Of a DNA stretch of 64,000 nucleotides, positions 37,343 through 40,844 are shown piece after piece. Position 1 is the stretch's first letter, and the number at the start of each line of letters is the position of its first letter. Source of the stretch: Symbiodinium natans (Eukaryota > Sar > Dinophyceae > Suessiales > Symbiodiniaceae). Location: positions 118,501 to 182,500 of the forward strand of contig CAJNDS010002108.1 of assembly GCA_905221605.1 (NCBI GenBank). Direction: 5' to 3'. Under the pieces are notes generated by a model. It was not told the origin of the DNA, did no database searches, and saw only the letters and a list, made by a program, of their open reading frames with translations. A program made the position numbers and the translations under genes.

Positions 37343-38801
37343 CAAAAAAATATCCGGAAGGATCGATGGATAAGACATGACCCTGAAGTTCAATTACTCT
37401 GCCCACGTAGGTTTAGGGCTTAGGGCTTAGGGTCAGAGTGTGAAGGCCAAGAACTGCATCTACCTCAAGCGGTCGATGGCGGGAGGCATTGATCTCCTAA
37501 ACGCGAAACCCTAAGACCCCAAGACCGCAAGACCCTAAGACCCCAAGACCGCAAGACCCCTAAGACCCTAAGACCCTGAAACCCTAAGACCGCAAGACCC
37601 TAAGACCCCAAGACCCCAACCCTAAGACCCCAAGACCGCAAGACCCCAAGACCCTAAGACCCTAAGACCCCAAGACCCTAAGACCCTAAGAGCCTGATCC
37701 TTACAGAGCCCACCCATGGCTCTTCAAGTGCCTCAGTTTGGGTTCAGGGGGACTCGGGGCTTCATGTGCCCAACTCGGAGGCTCATGAGTAGATATGAGT
37801 AGGGCGATGTGTATGGGGGGGGGCGGGTTTCCGAAAACAGGGGTACCCTTGCTAGGGGTCTCTTCAAGGGGATTCTGTTCTGTTTGGGGAATAAACGCGG
37901 TAATTACCCCTATCTTCGGAAACCCCCATACATATATTTATTTGTTTGTGTGTCTTAATTAGGCTTACAGGTCACATTGACACCTGTTTCCTACATCTGG
38001 CCCCATCGATAACTGCCCGTGAACCTTCAAGTACCCTGTGCCCCCCAAAACCCTAGACCGTGTGTTTAATCGCGCGAGCTGGTGTGTTGCTGACGCTTCC
38101 TAGGTTCTGCGGTGCTTCCTGTGGCCCCAACTAGGCTTACTTTGGGGTTCCGGGTGCTAGGGTTTACGCCTTAGAGTTTGGGGTTTAGGCTTCAGGGTTC
38201 CCTAAACCCTAGAAACCCTAAACCCCAAAGCAGCAGCACGGCAGGTTACGCGGACATCGAGAACCCAGTCTTCTTCCGCGAGACCACTCAGATGCTTCTA
38301 GGCGCGGTCGGGTGGGCGGGAATGCAGCGGGGCTTCTGGTGTCCCACTCATGCAAGCGGATGTAGGGTTTGGGGTTTAGTGTTCTTTTTGGTTTAGGGTG
38401 TTGGGCTTGTGGAGTTTAAGTAGGGTGCTGGGTTGCTGGAAGAGATGCGTCCGCCTGTCCTCATCTGGCGCAGCCCAGGCCAAGGACCGGTCTAAGCCCT
38501 AGACCACCACCTCATACCCTTCAAGTTCTGTACAGAACTTGGAGGTTCATAGGTACCTTCTAACCCCACAAGTCTACTTATGACCTACTTGGGGGACCTG
38601 GAGGGGGCTTAAAAGTAGTTATGATTGGGGGTTCTCGAAGTGCCCATGGACCCTCGTACCTACCCAAGACGTCCCAAGCCGTAGCCCCTAAACCCTAAAC
38701 CGTAAACCCTAAACCCTAAACCCTAAACCCCCCCCTCCCCGCGAGGCGATGGCAAGGCCAGCTGTGAGGGCATCGCCGCGGCGCTGAAGTCGAAGAGTTG
38801 A
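3382..38801 (+). CDS. NNT: NAD(P) transhydrogenase (PntA-PntB fusion), split gene of about 58 visible exons, 5' end unresolved
   Basis: Span of a multi-exon gene; the exons are listed separately below. Joined in order, their short translations follow the order of metazoan-type nicotinamide nucleotide transhydrogenase, an inner-membrane enzyme that couples proton re-entry to hydride transfer from NADH to NADP+. Landmarks in order: KRVSMVPS at the start of the NAD(H) domain, a GVGVAGLA nucleotide-binding turn, [17 protein letters not shown], then membrane-domain segments ([19 protein letters not shown]), then the NADP(H) domain ([39 protein letters not shown]) and a TGA stop at 38799-38801. Exon phases agree across most junctions, which is strong evidence that it is one gene. 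About 38 donors read GC, about ten GT and three GA; nearly all acceptors are AG followed by G. No convincing start exon was found upstream of 3382, and residues between exons at 4304, 5171 and 7500 are incomplete (a possible piece lies at 5000-5027). Order is PntA then PntB, not the reversed apicomplexan order. Confidence 0.93.
3637..3716. mobile_element. hairpin element, family B-like
   Basis: AATTAGGGTCCC at the left pairs with GGGACCCCTAATT at the right, about 80 bp, in an NNT intron. Confidence 0.5.
3901..3938 (+). CDS. NNT: NNT exon: NAD(H) domain
   Basis: Reads [12 protein letters not shown]; continues KRVS as KRVSMVPS. Acceptor TTTTCAG, donor GC. Confidence 0.8.
3975..4190. repeat. 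CCCCAAG telomere-variant array
   Basis: Some 28 copies of a C-strand heptamer in which the telomeric unit is uniformly changed to CCCCAAG; lies just before an NNT exon. Confidence 0.9.
4239..4304 (+). CDS. NNT: NNT exon: NAD(H) domain
   Basis: Reads [15 protein letters not shown] then IPDSAYK, matching the VE.GAG...DD.Y block of the family. Donor GC at 4305; preceded by a CCCCAAG-type array. Confidence 0.85.
4909..4971. repeat. TTTAGGG/TTTCGGG array
   Basis: Tandem G-strand heptamers, first with TTTCGGG units then TTTAGGG. Confidence 0.9.
5171..5197 (+). CDS. NNT: NNT exon: NAD(H) domain
   Basis: Reads VVGDSELLF after CCAG, like EVLASDLVV of the family; donor GT. Short, so moderate confidence. 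Confidence 0.55.
5785..5919. repeat. CCCGAAA then CCCTAAA array
   Basis: Eight uniform CCCGAAA units run straight into uniform CCCTAAA units. Confidence 0.95.
7201..7472. repeat. CCCTAAA array, long
   Basis: About 38 C-strand heptamers with two small breaks, ending 28 bp before an NNT exon. Confidence 0.97.
7500..7562 (+). CDS. NNT: NNT exon: NAD(H) domain
   Basis: Reads [20 protein letters not shown](Q), the position of the GTLISFIYPAQNPELL block. Preceded by a 270-bp C-strand telomeric array; donor GC. Confidence 0.85.
7822..7878 (+). CDS. NNT: NNT exon: NAD(H) domain
   Basis: Reads [18 protein letters not shown](P), equal to TTVLAMDQVPRVTIAQ of the family. Donor GT. Confidence 0.88.
8930..8953 (+). 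CDS. NNT: NNT micro-exon
   Basis: Only 24 nt; reads KMDVLSSQ, equal to GYDALSSM. AG acceptor and GC donor. Confidence 0.7.
9326..9423. repeat. CCCTAAA array
   Basis: C-strand heptamers just before the [11 protein letters not shown] exon. Confidence 0.93.
9452..9485 (+). CDS. NNT: NNT exon: NAD(H) domain
   Basis: Reads [11 protein letters not shown], equal to ANIAGYKAVVLA. Ends in phase 1; donor GC. Confidence 0.8.
9751..9780 (+). CDS. NNT: NNT micro-exon
   Basis: 30 nt; reads AYAYERFYQ between the AVLE and GEITAAGK exons, matching the HFGRFFTG position. Phases agree on both sides. Confidence 0.7.
10008..10040 (+). CDS. NNT: NNT exon: NAD(H) domain
   Basis: Reads [11 protein letters not shown], equal to GQITAAGKVPP. 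Donor GC. Confidence 0.9.
10192..10226 (+). CDS. NNT: NNT exon: nucleotide-binding turn
   Basis: Reads [18 protein letters not shown] is the GxGxxG turn of the NAD(H)-binding fold. Donor GT. Confidence 0.85.
10296..10412. repeat. TTTAGGG array
   Basis: G-strand heptamers following the GVGVAGLA exon. Confidence 0.93.
10612..10680 (+). CDS. NNT: NNT exon: NAD(H) domain
   Basis: Reads [18 protein letters not shown] then DVSDQ, equal to AKSMGAIVRGFDTR. Donor GC. Confidence 0.9.
11342..11408. repeat. CCCTAAA array
   Basis: C-strand heptamers adjacent to a family B hairpin element. Confidence 0.93.
11409..11518. mobile_element. hairpin element family B
   Basis: Left end GGTTCGGAAACTAGGGGT; right end CCCCCTTATTTTCGTATAAA; about 110 bp in an NNT intron. 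Confidence 0.6.
11622..11708. repeat. TTTAGGG array
   Basis: Twelve clean G-strand heptamers. Confidence 0.95.
11856..11897 (+). CDS. NNT: NNT exon: NAD(H) domain
   Basis: Reads [14 protein letters not shown], equal to FKSLGAEPLEVDLK. Donor GT. Confidence 0.88.
12010..12625. other. unrecognised non-repetitive island in an NNT intron
   Basis: About 600 bp without telomeric units, unlike the surrounding intron. Short open frames exist on the plus strand (12040-12231, 12265-12564) but overlap each other and resemble nothing I know. Could be a decayed insertion. Confidence 0.4.
12637..12980. repeat. microsatellite cluster GA, GAA and GACAGG
   Basis: (GA)n at 12640-12690, (GAA)n at about 12729-12812, GACAGG hexamers at about 12880-12930. 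Poly-E and poly-K frames here are artefacts. Confidence 0.95.
13113..13160. repeat. 23-bp tandem duplication
   Basis: TTTCGGGTTTGAGTAGACCT and three more bases occur twice in a row. Confidence 0.8.
13360..13446. mobile_element. hairpin element family B
   Basis: GAGTTTACGAACATAAGGG at the left, CCTTAATTTCGGACACCCCC at the right, core ACCCCAAGTAGTCCCCAATA; ATAT near both ends. Confidence 0.65.
13492..13548 (+). CDS. NNT: NNT exon: NAD(H) domain
   Basis: Reads [19 protein letters not shown], equal to ESGEGQGGYAKEMSKEFIE. Acceptor CTTCCAG, donor GC. Confidence 0.95.
14250..14284 (+). CDS. NNT: NNT exon: NAD(H) domain
   Basis: Reads [11 protein letters not shown], joining FQE to EVDIII. Donor GC; phase 2 matches next exon. 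Confidence 0.85.
14350..14425. repeat. GGGGTTCA octamer array
   Basis: About nine uniform copies of an eight-base telomere variant. Confidence 0.95.
14606..14652 (+). CDS. NNT: NNT exon: NAD(H) domain
   Basis: Reads [14 protein letters not shown], equal to VDILISTALIPGKK. 3' end approximate. Confidence 0.9.
15234..15297 (+). CDS. NNT: NNT exon: NAD(H) domain
   Basis: Reads [19 protein letters not shown], equal to IESMKEGSVVVDLAAE. Acceptor could instead lie at 15248; donor GT. Confidence 0.88.
15717..15772 (+). CDS. NNT: NNT exon: NAD(H) domain
   Basis: Reads [19 protein letters not shown], equal to AGGNFETTKPGELYIHKG. Donor GC. Confidence 0.92.
15805..15882. repeat. TTTAGGG array
   Basis: G-strand heptamers starting about 30 bp after an NNT exon. 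Confidence 0.93.
15923..15984 (+). CDS. NNT: NNT exon: NAD(H) domain
   Basis: Reads [18 protein letters not shown] then AM, equal to ITHIGYTDLPSRMATQAS. Donor GC. Confidence 0.93.
16153..16177 (+). CDS. NNT: NNT micro-exon
   Basis: 25 nt; with the preceding CA gives QYATNMMHM, equal to LYSNNITKL. Donor GC. Confidence 0.75.
16205..16335. mobile_element. hairpin element family B with an internal TTTAGGG array
   Basis: Left part GTTTTCGAAAACAAGGGACC and core CCCCCAAGTAGTAG match the 13360 copy, then 3 TTTAGGG units (16267-16288) interrupt it before AATAAGGACCCC. Confidence 0.55.
16388..16476. mobile_element. hairpin element family C, diverged copy
   Basis: Shares CATTTTGCATGTTTATGA-like, CCCAATAAGGAA and TAGTACCCCAACAATG blocks with the two closer copies. 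Confidence 0.5.
16506..16580 (+). CDS. NNT: NNT exon: NAD(H) domain
   Basis: Reads [20 protein letters not shown] then LESDQ. 75 nt, both phases 0, donor GC. Confidence 0.85.
16763..16860. mobile_element. hairpin element family A, copy 2
   Basis: 98 bp; ends TGGGATG and CATCCCA; inner AGTCCTTTACAGGGATTATA and its inverted partner. In an NNT intron. Confidence 0.8.
17043..17087 (+). CDS. NNT: NNT exon: end of NAD(H) domain
   Basis: Reads [15 protein letters not shown], the GHVIRGTVVMKDGK position. Donor GT. Confidence 0.88.
17841..17897 (+). CDS. NNT: NNT exon: interdomain linker
   Basis: Reads [19 protein letters not shown], the proline-rich linker after the NAD(H) domain. Donor GC. Confidence 0.8.
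17930..18058. repeat. TTTAGGG array
   Basis: G-strand heptamers (last few GCTTAGG variants) after the AIVAPPPP exon. Confidence 0.95.
18449..18496 (+). CDS. NNT: NNT exon: interdomain linker
   Basis: Reads [16 protein letters not shown], charged linker in frame with both neighbours. Donor GT, then a 380-bp G-strand array. Confidence 0.7.
18513..18889. repeat. TTTTAGGG octamer array
   Basis: About 30 copies of an eight-base variant bounded at both ends by normal heptamers; starts 17 bp after an NNT exon. Confidence 0.97.
18907..18961. repeat. GT microsatellite plus poly-T and poly-G
   Basis: (GT)10, then T runs, then about 18 G. Confidence 0.95.
19075..19288. repeat. CCCTAAA array
   Basis: Long C-strand array ending at the acceptor of the next NNT exon. 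Confidence 0.97.
19294..19366 (+). CDS. NNT: NNT exon: first membrane segment
   Basis: Reads [20 protein letters not shown] then GGDP, a hydrophobic helix at the start of the PntA membrane part. Donor GC. Confidence 0.75.
19915..19984. repeat. CCCTAAA/CCCCAAA array
   Basis: C-strand units before the FMAMLNTFG exon. Confidence 0.93.
20023..20075 (+). CDS. NNT: NNT exon: membrane domain
   Basis: Reads [17 protein letters not shown], equal to FSQMVTTFGLAGIVGYH. Donor GA. Confidence 0.92.
20103..20236. repeat. TTTAGGG array
   Basis: G-strand units starting about 28 bp after an NNT exon. Confidence 0.96.
20676..20757 (+). CDS. NNT: NNT exon: membrane domain
   Basis: Reads [18 protein letters not shown] then [10 protein letters not shown], nearly identical to the family block VWGVTPALHSPLMSVTN. 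Confidence 0.96.
21188..21240 (+). CDS. NNT: NNT exon: membrane domain
   Basis: Reads [18 protein letters not shown]-strand array before it, G-strand array after it, donor GC. Confidence 0.85.
21440..21683. repeat. CCCTAAA array with a CAACTAAACCCTAAA sub-repeat
   Basis: C-strand array containing three copies of a 14-15 bp higher-order unit near 21533-21570; ends just before an NNT exon. Confidence 0.97.
21708..21752 (+). CDS. NNT: NNT exon: membrane domain
   Basis: Reads [15 protein letters not shown], equal to [14 protein letters not shown]. Flanked by a 240-bp C-strand and a 170-bp G-strand array; donor GC. Confidence 0.96.
21786..21958. repeat. TTTAGGG array with GCTTAGG variants
   Basis: G-strand array directly after the [15 protein letters not shown] exon; forms an inverted pair with the array before that exon. 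Confidence 0.97.
22130..22171 (+). CDS. NNT: NNT exon: end of PntA part
   Basis: Reads [14 protein letters not shown], equal to VTQRMLDMFKRPTD. Donor GC. Confidence 0.96.
22256..22343. mobile_element. hairpin element family C, copy 1
   Basis: Starts CATAGTTGGGTAACATTTT, ends AATACTATCCCAACCATG (imperfect inverted ends); 88 bp, nearly identical to 33354-33440. Confidence 0.85.
22462..22506 (+). CDS. NNT: NNT exon: start of PntB-like part
   Basis: Reads [15 protein letters not shown], equal to EYNYLYLLPAGTF. Donor GC. Confidence 0.85.
22816..22867 (+). CDS. NNT: NNT exon: membrane domain
   Basis: Reads [17 protein letters not shown] and joins in phase to [10 protein letters not shown]. Donor GC. 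Confidence 0.75.
23224..23376. repeat. CCCCAAA, CCCTGAA and CCCTAAA blocks
   Basis: Three successive homogeneous blocks of different C-strand variants before an NNT exon. Confidence 0.95.
23388..23421 (+). CDS. NNT: NNT exon: membrane domain
   Basis: Reads [10 protein letters not shown], equal to LCCVGALAGLS. Donor GC. Confidence 0.9.
23528..23621. mobile_element. hairpin element family B
   Basis: Right end CCCAATTTCGGAAACCACCC and left GTTTCGGGGTAAGAGG; about 90 bp, in an intron. Confidence 0.5.
23824..23876 (+). CDS. NNT: NNT exon: membrane domain
   Basis: Reads [17 protein letters not shown], equal to TQGTARLGNALGMIGVAG. Donor GC. Confidence 0.93.
24100..24175. repeat. CCCTAAA array
   Basis: C-strand units ending at the acceptor of the AMSMTLASM exon. 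Confidence 0.95.
24181..24281 (+). CDS. NNT: NNT exon: membrane domain
   Basis: 101 nt, the longest exon; reads [19 protein letters not shown] then [14 protein letters not shown]. Donor GC. Confidence 0.92.
24299..24520. repeat. AT-rich TAT/TA/TGTA microsatellite tract
   Basis: TTA and TA tandem units, then TATG-like units; intronic. Confidence 0.9.
25110..25175 (+). CDS. NNT: NNT exon: membrane domain
   Basis: Reads [19 protein letters not shown] then AAA, equal to ISDLPQLVAAFHSLVG. Donor GC. Confidence 0.96.
25545..25601 (+). CDS. NNT: NNT exon: membrane domain
   Basis: Reads [19 protein letters not shown], joining VGAAA as in VGLAAVLTCIAEY. Donor GC. Confidence 0.85.
25619..25705. repeat. 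CCCCAAA array
   Basis: Ten uniform CCCCAAA units then CCCTAAA; unusually on the C-strand directly after an exon. Confidence 0.95.
25922..26000. repeat. TA microsatellites
   Basis: Two (TA)n blocks within the intron before the [10 protein letters not shown] exon. Confidence 0.92.
26077..26107 (+). CDS. NNT: NNT exon: membrane domain
   Basis: Reads [10 protein letters not shown], equal to VAYLGTYIGG. Donor GC. Confidence 0.85.
26381..26431 (+). CDS. NNT: NNT exon: membrane domain
   Basis: Reads [17 protein letters not shown], equal to GVTFSGSLIAYGKL. 3' end uncertain by 2-3 nt. Confidence 0.95.
26610..26658 (+). CDS. NNT: NNT exon: membrane domain
   Basis: Reads [16 protein letters not shown], equal to GKLQGLLKSAPLLLPG. 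Donor GC. Confidence 0.9.
27312..27344 (+). CDS. NNT: NNT exon: membrane domain
   Basis: Reads [10 protein letters not shown] after K, equal to HLLNAGLLAAS; phases fit both neighbours. Donor GC. Confidence 0.8.
27776..27848 (+). CDS. NNT: NNT exon: membrane domain
   Basis: Reads [20 protein letters not shown] then MPKPQ, hydrophobic helix. Donor GT, followed by a G-strand repeat. Confidence 0.8.
28410..28498 (+). CDS. NNT: NNT exon: membrane domain, conserved GGxDMP motif
   Basis: Reads [16 protein letters not shown] then [12 protein letters not shown], equal to [22 protein letters not shown]. 5' edge uncertain by a few nt; donor GC. Confidence 0.93.
28910..28976. repeat. telomeric array flanked by an 11-bp duplication
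   Basis: CAAAGGAACTC occurs at 28910-28920 and 28966-28976 around a 45-bp CCCTAAA array. The right copy holds the acceptor and first bases of an NNT exon. Confidence 0.85.
28971..29062 (+). CDS. NNT: NNT exon: membrane domain
   Basis: Reads [18 protein letters not shown] then [12 protein letters not shown]; nearly identical to family. Acceptor region is duplicated at 28910-28920. Confidence 0.97.
29588..29613 (+). CDS. NNT: NNT micro-exon
   Basis: 26 nt; reads GAILTKIMC, equal to GAILSYIMC. Donor GT. Confidence 0.9.
30046..30129 (+). CDS. NNT: NNT exon: membrane to NADP(H) domain
   Basis: Reads [20 protein letters not shown] then KKDGGGSS, equal to VAMNRSLANVILGGYG. Donor GT. Confidence 0.95.
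30178..30258. repeat. TTTAGGG array
   Basis: Eleven G-strand heptamers after the DAMNRDIL exon. Confidence 0.95.
30699..30799. mobile_element. hairpin element family A, copy 3
   Basis: Ends GGGGATGCTCCCCC and AAACATCCCA; inner arms ATCCTTAATAGGGATT and AATCCCTATTAAGGACT. Confidence 0.82.
31061..31262. repeat. TA/TACA microsatellite tract
   Basis: Alternating TA and CATA units over about 200 bp in an NNT intron. Confidence 0.92.
31585..31650. repeat. TTTAGGG array
   Basis: G-strand units that, against the general trend, precede an NNT exon. Confidence 0.93.
31737..31802 (+). CDS. NNT: NNT exon: NADP(H) domain
   Basis: Reads [20 protein letters not shown] then NS, equal to HTEINLDNAIDMIREANS. 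3' edge uncertain. Confidence 0.92.
31880..33060. other. non-telomeric island inside an NNT intron
   Basis: About 1.2 kb, split by one TTTAGGG array at 32272-32349. A plus-strand piece at 32446-32520 reads [19 protein letters not shown], like a coiled coil of common dinoflagellate repeat-family proteins, so this may be a retroposed gene fragment. Open frames elsewhere in it (31906-32277, 32612-33058) have no recognisable product. Confidence 0.35.
33354..33440. mobile_element. hairpin element family C, copy 2
   Basis: 87 bp, almost the same as 22256-22343; its 3' flank is split by a telomeric array. Confidence 0.85.
33432..33571. repeat. telomeric array flanked by a 12-bp duplication
   Basis: CCAACCATGAAC occurs at 33432-33443 and 33560-33571 around a 116-bp CCCTAAA array. 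The undisturbed order is seen at the sister element (22337-22348). Confidence 0.9.
33589..33627 (+). CDS. NNT: NNT exon: NADP(H) domain
   Basis: Reads [13 protein letters not shown], equal to IIITPGYGLCAAK. Donor GC. Confidence 0.96.
33658..33724. repeat. TTTAGGG array
   Basis: G-strand units 30 bp after the VMIVPGYGM exon. Confidence 0.94.
34182..34237 (+). CDS. NNT: NNT exon: NADP(H) domain
   Basis: Reads [18 protein letters not shown], equal to AQYPIADLVKMLTEQG. Donor GC. Confidence 0.93.
34577..34625 (+). CDS. NNT: NNT exon: NADP(H) domain
   Basis: Reads [16 protein letters not shown], nearly identical to [16 protein letters not shown]. Donor GC. Confidence 0.97.
35032..35064 (+). CDS. 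NNT: NNT exon: NADP(H) domain
   Basis: Reads [11 protein letters not shown]; if the donor is GA the exon ends at 35061 and D comes from the next exon. Confidence 0.95.
35107..35212. repeat. TTTAGGG array
   Basis: G-strand units after the [10 protein letters not shown] exon. Confidence 0.93.
35525..35591 (+). CDS. NNT: NNT exon: NADP(H) domain
   Basis: Reads [18 protein letters not shown] then CLVV, equal to [21 protein letters not shown]. Donor GC. Confidence 0.94.
35598..35679. repeat. telomeric array flanked by a 26-bp duplication
   Basis: ATTCTTGTAGGCTTGGGGA and the preceding bases occur at 35598-35623 and 35654-35679 (one mismatch) around 30 bp of CCCTAGA/CCCTAAA units, 7 bp after an NNT exon. 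Confidence 0.88.
35920..35960 (+). CDS. NNT: NNT exon: NADP(H) domain
   Basis: Reads [14 protein letters not shown], equal to GANDTVNSAAQED. Donor GA at 35961. Confidence 0.94.
35981..36069. mobile_element. hairpin element family A, copy 4
   Basis: 89 bp; ends TGGGATG and CATCCCA; inner GGGACTATAGTACCCCC. Lies about 20 bp after the GANDIT exon. Confidence 0.82.
36456..36497 (+). CDS. NNT: NNT exon: NADP(H) domain
   Basis: Reads [14 protein letters not shown], equal to NSIIAGMPVLEVW. Donor GC. Confidence 0.94.
37032..37076 (+). CDS. NNT: possible NNT exon: lineage-specific insertion
   Basis: Reads [15 protein letters not shown] between TTCCAG and a GT donor and fits the phase of the next exon, but it has no counterpart I recall in other transhydrogenases. 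A short piece before it (36703-36714, AEMQ) may belong too. Confidence 0.5.
37303..37342. repeat. CA and TA microsatellite
   Basis: (CA)n followed by (TA)n. Confidence 0.95.
37437..37485 (+). CDS. NNT: NNT exon: NADP(H) domain
   Basis: Reads [16 protein letters not shown], equal to SKQVIVMKRSLGVG. Donor GC. Confidence 0.92.
37505..37692. repeat. AAGACCCT/AAGACCGC variant array
   Basis: Tandem 7-10 bp units derived from or resembling the C-strand repeat. Confidence 0.85.
37812..37930. mobile_element. hairpin element family B, best copy
   Basis: Left end GGGTTTCCGAAAACAGGGGT pairs with right end ACCCCTATCTTCGGAAACCC; 119 bp; ATG/CAT at the outer edges. Confidence 0.75.
38245..38301 (+). CDS. 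NNT: NNT exon: NADP(H) domain
   Basis: Reads [18 protein letters not shown], equal to YAAVDNPIFYKPNTAMLL. Donor GC. Confidence 0.97.
   Translation, partial: VTRTSRTQSSSARPLRCF
38540..38645. mobile_element. hairpin element family D, copy 2
   Basis: Reverse-oriented relative of 3203-3285 (AAGTAGTTATGATTGGGGGTT versus AACCCCAATCAT plus TTATAAG). In the last NNT intron. Confidence 0.5.
38746..38801 (+). CDS. NNT: NNT last exon with stop
   Basis: Reads [18 protein letters not shown] then TGA, equal to the GDAKKTCDALQAKV end of the family. Fixes the 3' end of the gene. Confidence 0.95.
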
Positions 38802-38839
38802 GCCAAAGGTTCCACATCTTCTGCCAAATCCTGGAGGCT

Positions 38840-38979
38840 CTTCGAGGGTTTAGGGTTTAGGGTTTGGGGTTTAGGGTTTAGGTAGGGTTTAGGGTTTAGG
38901 GTTTAGGGTTTAGGGTTCAGGGTTCAGGGTTCAGGGTTTAGGGTTTAGGGTTTAGGGTTTAGGGTTTAGGGTTTAGGGT
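38840..38979. repeat. TTTAGGG array
   Basis: G-strand array 40 bp after the NNT stop codon, the last long array of the window. Confidence 0.95.
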
Positions 38980-39017
38980 TGTCGGGGGCCCAGTCAGTAT
39001 GGGTCCTTGTCCCTCCT

Positions 39018-39425
39018 CTAAGTTCGCTTCTGAAACAGAAGGGCACTGTACCTCCAGTCTACGCCCGCCAGGACTGCGCATCTCCATGCTGAGACCCACC
39101 TCCAAGAGTGGGGTGAAGTGAGCAGCCGCGGGAGAAAGAGGGTGCAACCTTTGTAAACTTGCACCCTCTGGAAAAGCTCAACAATTAGAGGTGCGGTGTC
39201 GCGCGCATGAAGGTCATCGCAGAGCACGTCTAAACATCGTAGCGCATGCAAGGTGCTTTTTGCTGAGACAAGCTTCCCACAACCGACCACCAACTCTTGA
39301 TTGTCTTGAGAAGTAGGCTGAAGATCCGAGTTTTTCCCCAGCATGGAGCAGGACCTCTTCAGGGCAAGAGCAGCTTTAAACAAAATCTTCGATACGAACG
39401 TAGTGAAAAGCTGGTCCCACTCCAT
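39018..39425 (-). CDS. unrecognised ORF, 135 aa
   Basis: Open for 408 nt in a region free of telomeric repeats, starting MEWDQLFTTFVSKILFK. The protein is mixed and moderately hydrophobic with no motif I know. It could be an exon of a minus-strand gene or a chance frame; there is no splice or neighbour support. Confidence 0.25.
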   Translation of the reverse strand: MEWDQLFTTFVSKILFKAALALKRSCSMLGKNSDLQPTSQDNQELVVGCGKLVSAKSTLHALRCLDVLCDDLHARDTAPLIVELFQRVQVYKGCTLFLPRLLTSPHSWRWVSAWRCAVLAGVDWRYSALLFQKRT

Positions 39426-40844
39426 GCCAATATCGCTGAACTAGGAACTAGGAATTCAACACGTGCGGCTTTAGTTTTCCCATCCCACCTCTGCGTGGCA
39501 CAGTGTGGGTATAGGTGCTTGGATGCACCGATTTGAGCACGAACCCAATCAAGGAACAAAAAAAAGCTGGCAGGTCCAGCTGTGACGATACAGGTTTGGG
39601 GTTTACGGTTTAGCGTTTAGGCTTTAGGGTGGTGCAGCGCGAACTTTGTGGCAGTCCGAACTCTCAGCCCTCAACCCCAAATTGGTAGCTGGTGTTTGCT
39701 TGACCTTTTTGAGCATTGCTTTGCGGCTAGTTGGCTCAATTTCTTGAGACCATAACAAATAAGTACCTGAAAGCCCGAAGCACCACACATGCTCTGTCCA
39801 AAGCCTCAGACCTACCTCCTCCCCCCCACCCCACCCCCGCCCAAAAGAGAGACGCAACCCCCCCCCCCACCCCCAAAAGAACACAGTATACCCTCTGCAT
39901 CTCTCTTTGTTACGTTTACTTGCATTATGTATTTTAGCCACACCGGTTGAAGCTTTTGTTTTTGTTTCTTTTCGTCTGGGGCTCCGAGGGCAGTTGTCAT
40001 GCCAAGGCTGCCCGCCGCCCCAGCTCCTCGCTTCGCAAGGGTGTGAGATCCGCCAGCAAGGACGCAGGGATCTACTTGAAGGTGCATGGTGGTGGTACTT
40101 GCTAGGGTTTAGGGCTTAGGCGGTTTAGGGTTTAGGGTTTTAGGGTCTTAGGGTCTTAGGGTTTTAGGGTTTAGGGTTTAGGGTTTAGGGTTTAGGGAAG
40201 TCTAGTATACTAACCTACAAAGGTACTGCATAGAAGCCTTTGGCAAGGGCCTTTGGGGAGGGTGTGAGGGCCGCTGAAAGGCTTATGACCTCCGAGCCTC
40301 CAAACCCCCAAAGCACCAGAAGCCCTCTAAACCAAAAGCGCAAAATCCTGGAAACCCCGAAACCCCGAAACCCCGAAAACCCGAAACCCTAAACTCCAAA
40401 ACCCAAAAATCCCCGAAACAAAAATCTAAAGCCGAAACGCCAAAGCCTCCAAAACTCTGGACGAAGTCCTGCCTTAAAACCCTGACGAGGCCAAAGCCCC
40501 CACCTTAGGGTAGCCCCCACCTTAAGGGTTTAGGGTTTAGGGGGAACCCGTTTTTTTTTGTGGGTTTTTTTTTGCTGTGGGTGTTTTTTTCGGGGGCCGC
40601 CCCGGTGAGTGAGTGACCTGGCGCGTGTCGCCCCCGCATCCGCAGCACAAACAAAAAAAAAAGCGCCCCCGCACCCGCAGCAACAAAAAAAAGCGCGCCC
40701 CCCCCCCTCCTTCCTCCCCACCCCCCAGGTCATTTGTTTTGCAATTTCCTCCCCAAACCCGCCCCCCGCCCCCAAACGAGCATTGTGTTTGCAAACGGTG
40801 GCCCGACCCCCCCCCCCTCTTTAAAACCGTGCCAGCTCGCTTCT

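Larger units (their letters stand above)
38802..40844. other. region between NNT and the methyltransferase fragment
   Basis: Holds a long TTTAGGG array, the unrecognised minus-strand ORF, G/C-rich homopolymers at 39820-39890 and 40550-40820 and the last telomeric units at about 40100-40200 and 40530. The upstream part of the methyltransferase (its cofactor-binding motif I) should lie here if the gene were complete, but I see none. Confidence 0.5.
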
